Source: Coniferiporia sulphurascens
Lineage: Eukaryota > Basidiomycota > Agaricomycetes > Hymenochaetales > Hymenochaetaceae
Direction: 5' to 3'
Length of the DNA: 64,000 nucleotides
NCBI GenBank assembly: GCA_002794785.1
Contig: NBBA01000010.1
Location: forward strand, 62,001-126,000
The notes under the pieces are model-generated. The model was not told where the DNA came from. It did not search any database and was given only the letters and a program-made list of their open reading frames with translations. Shown here piece by piece: positions 37,435 to 47,900 of the stretch (positions within the stretch are counted from its first letter, which is position 1; each line of letters begins with the position of its first letter). Made by a program: the position numbers and the translations under genes.

Positions 37435-38999
37435 ATGCATCAGAGTGCACTCATCCAACTTAACCGCCTGAGAAAATCTAAGTCTCTTGCTAAGAGACGA
37501 TTTGAAGAGATTGTTGACCTGCACGAAGTTGGAGAGCGGATACGATCCTTGCCGGCTTGGACGACCCAGGCCCACAATCAACATCCTCGCAGACGGTGCT
37601 TTCTCGATGTCTCGTTCTTTGAAAAAAGTGAAATGAATACCATAAAAAGCTGCTGTAAAAGGATACTTCGTCGCGTCCAGTCGTAAGTCCGAAATATACT
37701 ACTGTAAGCTGTGTAGTTTCTAATCCATAGTTTCTTTAGTGATTATCTTGCTTCGACAAGAATCGTAGCTTTGCGAGAAATGGTATCCCTGGTGATACGA
37801 TATTATCCAGTCAGGGCGACGTTCATAAAAATTGGAGCCATAACTTTACTCCGTGATATTACTTCGGATCCGATGGGGCGTCAGTCGCATTTCCGTGAAA
37901 TGACCGAATTACAAGAAATCAGGGAACTTGCGGAACGAGCGCAACTCGCGATGGGGGAGAATGAGCTATACGACCTATGTAAAGAAGCAGCTCTCCGCAT
38001 GCCTTGCATTTCTGAGGTTGACATCGTTAGGCTTTGGTTGGAAGTTGACACGTACCGAGTTGGGTTGGTCGTATTTCATTTCCAAAAATATATAAAGATC
38101 TTGGCTCATTGCTCGGACGTTATCAGACATCCTCAGTTGAATTTTATTGCCACCGAGCTATTGGTCTTTCTTCAGGACAACAGCCATAGGTTTATCGAGT
38201 TTATCAACTATACAATGGCACTTATGACTCCCGGGTGCGTCGATTTACGCACACGCCCAAGAAACGCGGCAGAGAAATCCAGAATCTGTCGTCTCTTAGT
38301 GAAATACGCGACTGAGTGGGTATATTTATTTCAGAATATTCTTGAATTCTATTGCTGAATGATACTTAGGTCTACCGCTATGCCGATGCAAACTCAAGCC
38401 TTAGCAATCATTATAGAACTAAGTTTCAGGCTTCCGGGAGCCAGGCGTCTCTTCAATGAAATCAACACTACTGAGCTTCTACGTGTATCTACTACTCATA
38501 TAACAGCATCAAACCTCGTGGACTCCGGTAACCTAAAACGATATCTCGAACTTACGAGAAGAGTCGAGCTGTGCCTTCGCGATCACGAAGTATACCCCTG
38601 GGACGACGACTACTACAAGGAACTCGATTGGGTCTTGTTAGAGCTTATAATTGAGTACCTACTGTCCGTATTGGAACAGGGTGACATTTCACTGGCGCTT
38701 CTCTAAATACCTTTCTCTTCAGATCACCCGAATTATTCTTCATCGGAGCACGAGTGCTGGTACATACTTGGTTGGACATTATTTTCTCCACCTCCGAGGA
38801 AATGTTTGACCAGCTTGTCTCCTTTTTCGTCGAGTACCACAAGCAGATAGTGGAATATCCGGGTCGTGAAGAGGCTGAACTCATCGTGCTAGCAATACTA
38901 GAGAAGATGGAGATTCTGCGAGACAATAGCCCGAGCAAAAATGCCAAACTAATGACCTGTGATGCTCATGTGCGCTTAATTAATATGTTGTCTAGGTAA
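37435..38999 (+). CDS. Unrecognised protein, paralogue A of a tandem pair
   Basis: Five exons inferred by comparing the two copies: 37435-37682, 37740-38051, 38127-38315, 38370-38654 and 38723-38999, giving 436 residues. I do not recognise the family. The protein is rich in Leu, Ile, Glu and Arg and looks all-helical, with segments such as NELYDLCKEAALRMPC, ELSFRLPGARRLFNEI, RYLELTRRVELCL and EYHKQIVEYPGREEAELI; a repeat (ARM/HEAT-like) fold is possible but unproven. No signal peptide or zinc ligands. Splice sites are at the same positions as in copy B at 41160, and the exons remain open in both, with about 75-85% residue identity by eye. It ends at a TAA directly after LINMLSR, where copy B continues for about 38 residues; GGTAAGT there could instead be a splice donor. 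Confidence 0.7.
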
Positions 39000-39525
39000 G
39001 TACTGTACCTCACTGGAATTTTCAGACGGGAACTTGTGCTGAAAATCCTAATACAGCACAGAAACTGAGGTCTTATTTCCAGCTGCATTTGAAAAAACAA
39101 AGGGACCAAGTGTTACCTAGGACAAAGGTGAATACCAGACAGTTACTAGCTGTACTTGGGGTGAACCCTAGATCATACCGATGAGCTACTACTACTTTGA
39201 ACTCTATGTATATTGCAATGCGGGACACAGGTTGTCTAAAGCTAGGGAAGCGGGGAGTGTCTGTGGGCAAGTTAAAACCAAGAATACGTATACGTCCCCA
39301 CTCATGTATGCCCTCCTTACACTAGCACTAATTGACAAGGATTTTTCAAGCGGTCACAGTTTATACTTTCTTGATAAGACAATAAACCTCCGCAGGGTTT
39401 AAATTTGAAGAGCTGACAGTTCGTAATAGTACAAATCAAAGAAAAAAAAGTATTTACTACAATTTAAGGCAAGCTAGTAATATAACCTCCTCGGAACCCC
39501 ATTTAAAAACTTGCTACTCACAGTA
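39000..39525. other. Spacer between paralogue A and the minus-strand relic
   Basis: AT-rich. The first 60 nt still resemble the 3' end of paralogue B's coding region (CTGAAAATCxTxATxCAGCA), so a lost 3' part of gene A lies here. No other feature. Confidence 0.5.
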
Positions 39526-40739
39526 TCATCGTTGATGCGACTTTTCTTTCATTTTCTCCACAACTCTTCGTGTACGTCGCCCGTTCCATTATTCTGCATT
39601 TGTGACGAGGGACTCGATTCATTAATGTCCAATGCGGAGGAGGGCTCGAGAGCCGGTGTCCCGCCAATGACCGAGACATCGCCTCCACTAATAACGTGGA
39701 CTTGAGTAGGTGATGTATTAGGACTCATGTGATCAAGCTTTCCATCGAAAATCGGCGTGGCTTCGTCCTGCGCAGGCCTATCCTCGCTCTGGTCCTTGGT
39801 AGGCTGGGCAGGAACATCTGACTCGGACCTCACGTGAGTATCTGATAGCAGGCCGCAGGACGTCCTTTGTGGAGGAAGCGGATGGTGCCTCGGACGGAGG
39901 TAAGGAATGCAATAAGCGAAGAGCCAAGGGTGTCTCGGCGTTCGTACTCAAATTCGACTGACTGGACTTCGGCAGCGGAACGAGCGCAGGTGCTCGAGTG
40001 ATTTAAGGTCATTTCCACAAGAGGACGGGCATGTGCTGGGCTTTGCGGATGACCTTGGTTCTGTATGAAGAGACAATTTTACTTAGATTCCTTACTTAAG
40101 TGGACGCCAAAACATGCAAATGCAGGACTAAAGCCTCGGCGAACGGGGGGATAACTCACCAAAAGAAAAGACCACACCCGCGACGACGGGCACATTTTCT
40201 GAGCCCAGATGCTCTGTAGTAACCCAGTCTTTCTCACTAGACAACTCAGAAAGAAATGAGCTAGACTGGGTACTAGCAACATTATTCCTCGCATCCGGCG
40301 TTGCGAAGAGACGTTCATCTACCGCGGCGATGACCGTTACGGCTATCAAATGGAGAATTAAGATGCGCAAACCGTAAACGCCATATGGTCGGAACTTACG
40401 CGGGCCAGTGTATTAACCGCGCTCAAGGGAAAATAGTTCCGCGCTGCCTCACCAACCGAAGCCATAGAGGAATGTAGCCTATTGCTTCACAGCATCAATG
40501 TTTTTGTTTAAGCCATAGTCATCAGTAGGTGCGGCATTGGACAGGTGATCGACTGCCTGCGGGGTTCACGGGGAAAGGCACCAGGAAGCTCTGCACCAGA
40601 AGTTGAGATATGCGACGCGGAGCAAAAAAAAAAAAAAAGTACGGTTTTGCTGTGCCACGCGCTGCCAGTGTCGATTTTGCAACTTGAAGTGTGCCGGCGG
40701 TATCGGCCGCCCACCCGTGTGCAGGCGTTGAAATAGGCT
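39526..40739 (-). pseudogene. Truncated, frameshifted copy of the minus-strand gene at 43080-44411
   Basis: Relics of all three exons can be matched with the intact copy. Exon 3 is at about 39526-40060 (RSESDVPAQPTKDQSEDRP, MSPNTSPTQVHV), exon 2 at about 40158-40348 (VDERLFATPDARNNVAST, SENVPVVAGVVFSFG), and exon 1 at about 40400-40739 (PGAFPREPR). The first coding bases, including the ATG, are missing because the duplication breakpoint lies at 40739. Exon 3 has lost a segment and is frameshifted, ending early after HEELWRK. Exon 1 carries a 15-nt A run (40624-40638) where the intact copy has six A. With no start and several shifts it cannot make the full protein. Confidence 0.85.
40624..40638. 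repeat. 15-nt adenine run in a decayed exon
   Basis: The intact copy has only six A at the matching place (near 44289), so the run expanded after duplication, in sequence free of coding constraint. Confidence 0.8.
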
Positions 40740-40741
40740 AG

Positions 40742-40869
40742 TACATCTATCATTAGAAATACTGATCAATGGACATATCAATCGCGCTTCAGGTTCCTCC
40801 AAATATACATGACTCGAACGCGTTCCTCGTCAAAGTGCAAATCTCATGGCATAACGGGCCGACGATGCT
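40742..40869 (+). pseudogene. Fragment of MYND gene exon 3
   Basis: Matches 36392-36526 with small gaps, including bases for AFLVKVQIS and HNGPTML. It starts at the duplication breakpoint and ends where unit B has a deletion. The zinc finger is not included and the frame is broken, so it is a remnant only. Confidence 0.85.
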
Positions 40870-41159
40870 CAGCTAGTGTTCGGAGTTTAAATAATGCGGA
40901 ACACAACGGATGCGATGCTGGTCTCCTTGTCCCCTACTGTGTGCGTTCGTATCTGAGTCCATAGAGACAAAATCTGTGGCCGGTCGCGTTTATACGAACA
41001 CTTGTTGCTATGCTGTTCACAACGACCACTAGTTAATATCGAATCCGACCGGGGATCAAATTACATACACTGTTGCCAGTTTGGTGTGCCCCACCGGCGC
41101 CTTGAAGAGAGACCCATCCAACAAAAACGACTGTATGCTCCTGCTCAAGAACTGACTAA

Positions 41160-42851
41160 ATGAACGGGAGCGCGCTCATCCAGCTTACTCACCGGGAACA
41201 AACCAAAACACTCGTATCTTCTGCGAAGAGACGAAGTGCAGAGAATGTTGACCCTCACGAAATTGGGGAGCGGATACGGTGTTTGTCGATCTGGACAGCC
41301 CAAGCCCATAATGAACATCCGCGCAGGAGGTGCTTTCTCGGTGTAGCTGACCTTGGGAAGGATGACGCGAGTATCATAAATGATTGTTGTAGAGAGATAC
41401 TTCGTCGCGTGCAGTCGTAAGTTCGAATTTGTTTGCGGGGTTAGCGTGTTTTTTATTTATAGCTTCACAGTGAATACCCTTCTTCGACAAGAATTGCAGC
41501 CCTGCGAGAGATGATATCCCTGGGGATCCGATATAATCCAGTCAGGGAGACATTCACAAGAATTGGAGCCATAGCTTTGCTCCATGATATTAGTTCGGAC
41601 CCGACAGGGCGCCAGTCGCATTTTCGTGAATTGGCAGAATTACAGGAAATCGACGAACTCGCGAACAAAGCGAAACTCGCAATTGAAGATAACGAGCTAT
41701 ACGACTTATGTAAAGAGGCGGCCCTTCGCATGCCTTGCATTTTCGAGGTTGACATCGTTGGACTTCGTCTGGAAGTCGAAGCGTACCAAGTCAGGTCGGT
41801 TGTATTTCATTTCCAAAAGGGCTAATAGCCACACCCCGACTCATACTACTCGGACTACATCAGACACCCTCAGTTGGATTTTATTACCACTGAGCTATTG
41901 GACTTTCTTAAGGACGACAACTATGGATTCGTTGAGTTTATCAACTATACAAGAGCACTAATACTTCCCGAGTGCGTCGATTTACGCACACGCCCAAGGA
42001 ACGCAGCAGAGAAATCCAGAATCTGTCGCCTCTTAGTGAAATACGCGACTGAGTGGGTATATCTATTTCGGAATTTTCTTGAATTTTCTTGCTGAATGAT
42101 ACTTAGGTCTACCGCCATGTCGATACAAACCCGAGCCTTAGCAATAATAATAGAACTAAGTTTCAGGCTTCCGGGGGCCAGGCGTCTCTTTAATGAAATC
42201 AACACCACTGGACTTCTACGTGTATCTACTACCCGTATAACAGCATCAAACATCCTGGACTCTGGTATCCTAAAACGATATCTCGAACTTACGAGAAGGG
42301 TCGAGCTGTGTCTTTGCGACCACGAAGTCTACCCCTGGGGTGACGACTACCACAAGGAACTCAGTTGGGTCTTGTTAGGACTTTTATTTGAGTACCTACT
42401 GTCAGTATTAGCATGCGGTGAATCTTCACTGGGGCCTCTCTAAATTCCCTTTTCCAGATCACCCGAATTGTTTTTTATCGGAGCAAGAGTGCTGGTACAT
42501 ACTTGGTTGGACATTATTTTCCGTGTCTCCGAAGAGGAAATGTTTGTCCAGCTTGTCTCCTTTTTCGTCAAGTACCACAAACAAATAGTGGAATATCCGG
42601 GTCGTGAAGAAGCTGAACTCATCATGCTAGCCATACTGGAGAAGATGGAGATCCTGCAAGAGGGCGACCCGAACGAAGCTGTTAAGCTAATGACCTGTGA
42701 TGCCTACGTGCGTTTGATCAATATAATAACCAGGTACATCGTTAAATTTGCCAGACGAGATAAAGATGCTGAAAATCTTGATGCAGCACAGAAATTAAGG
42801 CCTTGTTCCCGACTGCAAGAAAGCATATTCGAAAGTTCCGTGTGTATTTAG
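41160..42851 (+). CDS. Unrecognised protein, paralogue B of a tandem pair
   Basis: Five exons, 41160-41416, 41471-41782, 41864-42052, 42107-42391 and 42458-42851, give 478 residues. Splice donors and acceptors sit at the same places and phases as in copy A, including GTACCA at 41783 and GTGGGT at 42053. The protein is helical and Leu/Glu/Arg-rich (NELYDLCKEAALRMPC, ELSFRLPGARRLFNEI, LVSFFVKYHKQIVEYPG), without a domain I can name. The second intron contains stop codons in the frame that stays open in copy A, which supports real splicing there. The C-terminus is longer than in copy A, ending FESSVCI. Both paralogues keep all exons open, unlike the two genes cut by the duplication. Confidence 0.72.
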
Positions 42852-43079
42852 GAAGGGAGTGAATACTAAACTTTCTAACGGCAAACGGTATACCAGACAC
42901 TCTCATTCTTTGTAACTTTTAATGAGACAATATTCCTTCATGGGATTCGAAGACGAAGAGCCCGCTATTACTGAAATACTTCGTAATGGTACAAAATTTA
43001 AAATTTAAAAAAGTATCGTGCTATAATTTCAGTCGAGCCAACTCTTCCCGATAACCCACTTGAGAACTTCCACTCAATT

Positions 43080-44411
43080 TCATCGATGATGCAACTTTTC
43101 TTTCATTTTCTCCACAATTCTTCGCGCGCGTCCCCCCTTCTTTCCTCCCCCGGTCTCCTCACCGTCGCCATCACTTTCGACAGTATTGCGTCCATCGCTT
43201 GTTCCATTATCGTGCGCTTGTGACAAGGAGTTCGATTCATTAATGTCTGACGCGGGAGAAGGCTCGGGAGCTCCGCCAATGGCCGAAACACCGCCTCCAC
43301 TAGTAACGTGAGCCTGAGTAGGCGATGTATTAGGACTCATATAATCAGGCTTTCCATCGGAACTCGGTCTGGCTTCGTCTCGCGCGGGTCCATCCTCGCC
43401 CTGATCCTTGGTGGGCTGGACGCGAACATCCGACTCGGATCTCAACTGCGTATTTGGTGGTTGGACGTCCTTCGTGGATGAAGCGGAGGACGGCCCGGAT
43501 GGAGGTGGGGTAGGTAATAATTGAGGGGCCAAAGGTGTCTCGGCGCTCGTACTCAAATTCGGCTCGCTAGCCTCCGGCAGTGGAACAAGCGCAGGAGCTC
43601 GGGTAGTGTCAAGGTCATTCCCGCGAGAGGACAAGCTTGTGCTGGGCTTTACGGATGTACTTGGTTCTGTAAAAGTAAATGGGTTTAAATAAGTTCCTTA
43701 CTTAAGTGGACGCCAAAACATTTAGATTGCAGGACTGGAACGGAAGAAAAACTCACCAAAAGATGAGACCACACCCGCAACAACGGGCACATTTTCTGAG
43801 CTCAAATGCTGGGTAGTAGCCCGGCCATTCTCATTAGACAACCTAGATTGAAATGGGCCTGGCTGGGTTGAAGATGCACTGCCCGTATAGGACGAGTTAT
43901 CGGTACCAGCAACATTACTTTTCGCATCCGGTGTTGCGGAAAGACGTTCATCTACCGCGGCGGTGTCCGTCACGTCCACGGCTATCAGATAAAGGCTTAC
44001 TTAGAATGCGCAAATCATCAGGTAATATAGTCGGGACTTACGCAAGCCCAGTGTGTTGACCACGCTCTCTGGCAGATAGTTCCGCGCTGCCTCTCCAACC
44101 GAAGCCATAGTTCGCTGCACGTCCTCTCGCGCGGGGATATACTGCTTCACGGCATCAATGTTCTTGTTTAAGCCGTAGTCATCAGTAGGTGCGGCATTGG
44201 AAAGGTGGTCGACTGCCTCGCGAGGTTCACGGGGAAAGGCACCAGGAAACTCTTCACCAGGAGTTGAAATAACCGAGTTCAGCGCGGCAAAAAAGTCCGG
44301 TTTTGCTGTGCCACGCGCTGCCGGTGACGACTTTGCAAGTGCGTCGGTGGTGTCAGCCGCCCATTCGTGTGCAGGCGTTGAAATAGGTTGATCGATATTG
44401 ATGGAGGCCAT
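43080..44411 (-). CDS. Hypothetical acidic/disordered protein with basic C-terminus
   Basis: Three exons on the minus strand, 44411-44042, 43981-43757 and 43666-43080, give 393 residues. The N-terminal exon is moderately ordered (FPGAFPREPREAVDHL, KQYIPAREDVQRTMASVG, AARNYLPESVVNTLGL). The rest is Ser/Pro/Thr/Asp-rich and disordered, ending in a basic helix, GRARRIVEKMKEKLHHR. PGAFP and a lysine-rich helical tail recur in many basidiomycete hypothetical proteins; no function is known to me. It has no signal peptide or membrane segment. It lies on the same strand as VPS10 and about 500 nt downstream of it. This is the intact member of a duplicated pair; the other (39526-40739) is dead. Confidence 0.8.
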
Positions 44412-44926
44412 GATAACTATCGAAAAATCCCCCGTGCGGTCTGGATGGGGATGACAGTAAGACAAGAGAAATGAACCATTTTCAGTGGATGGACCGGGAT
44501 TATAAGACGGTCGGGATGTGGTGTGGGCACTCTGATGTGGAGGAGACAGCAAATGACCTCATGCTTCGCTACACCTCGTCATTACCTCGGTTATTTCCGT
44601 AGCATTTCATTCAATCGCGTGTAATCACGTGAACGATTAGCAAAGAGTAGGCCCTTCTTGAGCTCCGATGACCGTAAGCCCCGCATTCAAAGTCCAATAA
44701 ATGGTTATGTTAAAACTTAGGAAAAAGCAAGGACGCATAACGTATCCTAAAAGTTACGATGGTGAAATAAAATAGATTGTGTAACTCCAACTTAGCAAAT
44801 GACAGCGACAGAACACCTTTAGGTCGAAGACCGCACGACACGGTAAGCAGACTAATAAATAAATTAATACAATACTTTCTTGAACAGGGTACATACAACC
44901 CTATTCCACCCGAGCCCCACATCCTA
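44412..44926. other. Spacer between VPS10 and the minus-strand hypothetical gene
   Basis: It should contain the VPS10 3' untranslated region and the promoter of the gene starting at 44411; no distinct element seen. Confidence 0.5.
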
Positions 44927-47900
44927 TTAGTTCTCATCGTCAAAGCGCAGTACCTGAGCATCTTCATCTACAGTGACGCTTCTATATCCACTACGTGAGC
45001 GGCCCCAAGGAAGACTTGAGGAAAGTCGCTCCCATGCAATCCCAACGAGACCGACAACGAACCACGGGATCGAGGCAAGGGTATCCATGGTACTTGAATT
45101 TGAATACGCGGGTCGGAGATCGGGTCCGGGAAGACGAATGGTACTGAATAATTTCAACAGAGTTCATTGGGGCCCTCAAAATATTAGTAGCAGAAAGGCT
45201 TACCCTCTCGCGAGGCCACTACGGCGGTAGATCCAATAGCCTACCAATCCTGCCATGCCTACCGGCAAGACCAGGACAAAGAGCCAGAAGAAGAACCCAT
45301 GTCCTTTAATACCAGGACACGCGTGCCGAGTCCCCCTGTCGGGGTGGATCCCGCCTTCGCACGAGGAGTATAGGATTTTGCGATACGGCGTTCGCTCGTA
45401 CCAGAAGTCCTCACCATATGGACAAGAGTCATCGTCCGGCATCGGCGATGCGCCTGCGACTAGGACGCACTCGCCCGCAGAGTTTCTTACATGGTTAAAC
45501 TCGCTATAGGGGCCATTGACGGTCAGTAATGAATCAACTTCCAAGGAAAAAACATACCATTCGAAGTCGGCATCAGTACATGCACAATTTTCCACCACCT
45601 TCTCTGCGATCTTTGGCTGATCACCAATATAACAATTCCTGTCGCGAATCCTGCGATGATAGAGAGTCTAAAAACGGATGCGTTAGTTATACGCACGAAA
45701 ATTGCGAGCTGAGGAGGTGAGATGTACCTGTCTGCCAAAGAGGCACCTCTCCTCACGCTCTTCGGCAGGACTCCAATACTCAAAGTCATCGTTAACTGGA
45801 TTCTCCGAATCCAGAACACCTGCTGAACTGTTAAACCCGAAGTTTACAAAACGTGAAGTATGACTAACATTGCGTCCTTGTAACCGAAGATAAGTCGAGG
45901 TGAATAGCGACGGCAGACCTGACTGATTTGGGATAGTAGCCGAAGAGAATAAACTTCCGAGACGTATCCTGCGGGACCGTCACAATGGATTTGATTCGGA
46001 CTTTGTCCTGAGATATGAACTTATATTCTCGCCAGCTTATGCCTTCGTCAATACTATAGAGCACGTGGTCAGTAGGCTCTTCGTCGTTTGCGATGACGAG
46101 GATTGAGCCCGAGTCTCCGAACTCCCAAAGGTGTGCGTCCTTGTGGATCTCTTGCCACGAGAAGCCCGCATCACGACTCAAAAACGTGTCGCTTTCGGTA
46201 TACGGTGCGAGTGTCTCGCCGACATTGCCTACAGCCATAAGGAGTCCAGGCACAGAGGGACTGCTGTACGTAGCGCGTGTGTCAAATCGCTCCGTATAGC
46301 CATGTATGTGAAGCGCGCAACTCTGAAGGGGTGGACATATGAAAATTGCGAGTGAATAATCAGTCTAGTAAGGTAAACCCACAGTGGATGTACAATCGTA
46401 TCGTGACCCAAGGGCGTCCGTCTGCGGAGGTACCAAGGGCTTCCATGAACCACCTTGAAGTTACTGATAAGTACTCTGAATTTAAAACCTTAGTGCCAAA
46501 GACTTACCGTCATTATGCGTAATCCGGCTCTGGAGTTCCTTTCTTCCTGCTATGGTGGCACTATCCGTGTTAGAGACAACGTTTATAAGCGCGATCCCGT
46601 CAAGACCGATCATCTTTTCGAAGTCAACGAAGCCTCTATCATTCCGGTTTACGTTCTCGACCGAGATACCGAAATATGTGCCATTGCCATTCGACTTCAT
46701 TATAACCCCCCAATACGGGTACGGAAATTCAGAGGTCGTCAAGTGCATGAACACCGACTTCGTACTCGATTCAAGGATAGTATAAGCCTAATCGATATCG
46801 ACTCAGGATTGTTCAGCAGGTCATAATAGTTTAAAAAACCTACATGATTCTGAGGACGAAGAGTCGGTGGAAAGACGCCGGTAGCGAAGTTCTTGCCATC
46901 CAAAGATACTTGGAGATCAAGTGACTGCCTTTCCTCGAGGTACTAATATCAAACTCAAATTAGCGAGATCCAATAACTACCAAGCTTAATTCACTCACTT
47001 CCGCAACAATCAGGAACTCCGAGAATTTTGCAAACCCAACAACACGCTCAAAGAGCAGTTTCTTGTTTTTAAAGAATTGGGACCCACCCACGAGTTGCAG
47101 TGGATTCGTGTTTGCATTGAACAAGCGCTGGCTACCTTCTTTGTCCCTGTACGACTCGCAGATTATTTGTGTGCTGTCGATCGTGAGCTCTGCGTCACGC
47201 GCCCATGCGCAATTGCGGACGTATTTCTCTATGAGACTCCAGGTACGGCCATGATCAACCGAGTAATATGCCTCAGCGCGGCACCCTTCTCCATTACCTT
47301 CACAGCCTGCGTTACCAGTCCAGAGGAGGTAGTCCGATGTCGAATGGAAATGCATGATAACGGCGCCGAATGTGTTAGGCACAAGTGGCGCAGGGAGCTT
47401 GTTCCAACTGCGTCCCGTATCCGTCGTATAATAATAGGTTGTCGAGCTCGTGATAAGGTAAGCGCGATCGTGCGAGTATGTATGCATGTAAAAGACGACG
47501 AATCGTTCATCAGGGAAAAGCTGGATCCAGGTGTAGCCTTCGTTGCTGGATTGCCACACCGTACCATCACTCAACCGCACAAGAATGGTCTACGGAGAGT
47601 TCAGCTCTCATCACAGAATTAAATTGAGCGTACTCACGGTTGATTCCTTGAAATAAGAATACTGCACAATCTCTGCAGTAAATTCAAAAAGTTGATGTGT
47701 CACTTCGCCTTCTTCAGGTTGGGCGAGAGAACAGCTCTTTTCCACAGGAGCATCTTTTGAACCATCCGCCTTTTTCACGCATGTGTTGCCAGGGATAAGT
47801 CGATAACCCGACGAGCCCATGTATGTGCCTGAAGAATCACGACATACACCCGCAGGAATAGGTTCGGGCCCTGCAGGCAAGCACACATCACCGCTCCGAA

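Larger units (their letters stand above)
36392..40739. repeat. Tandem duplication, unit A
   Basis: From inside MYND exon 3 (TACATCTATCATT at 36392) to inside exon 1 of a minus-strand gene (GCGTTGAAATAGG ending near 40738). The same order of sequences follows at 40740-44391. Unit A holds the complete end of the MYND gene, unknown-protein copy A and a truncated minus-strand gene. Confidence 0.9.
40740..44391. repeat. Tandem duplication, unit B
   Basis: Repeats the order of unit A: MYND exon 3 piece, spacer, unknown protein, minus-strand gene. The A/B junction is at about 40739/40740. Unit B is shorter, mainly because the equivalent of 36527-37151 is missing. Confidence 0.9.

Noticed and set aside
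42930..42965. TTCGAATCCC on the minus strand, resembling a tRNA T-loop
   Set aside because: No matching acceptor stem, D-arm or anticodon arm could be folded around it.
47229..47570. Plus- and minus-strand frames of 113-181 codons within the VPS10 exons
   Set aside because: They overlap a long conserved VPS10 exon and have no independent support.
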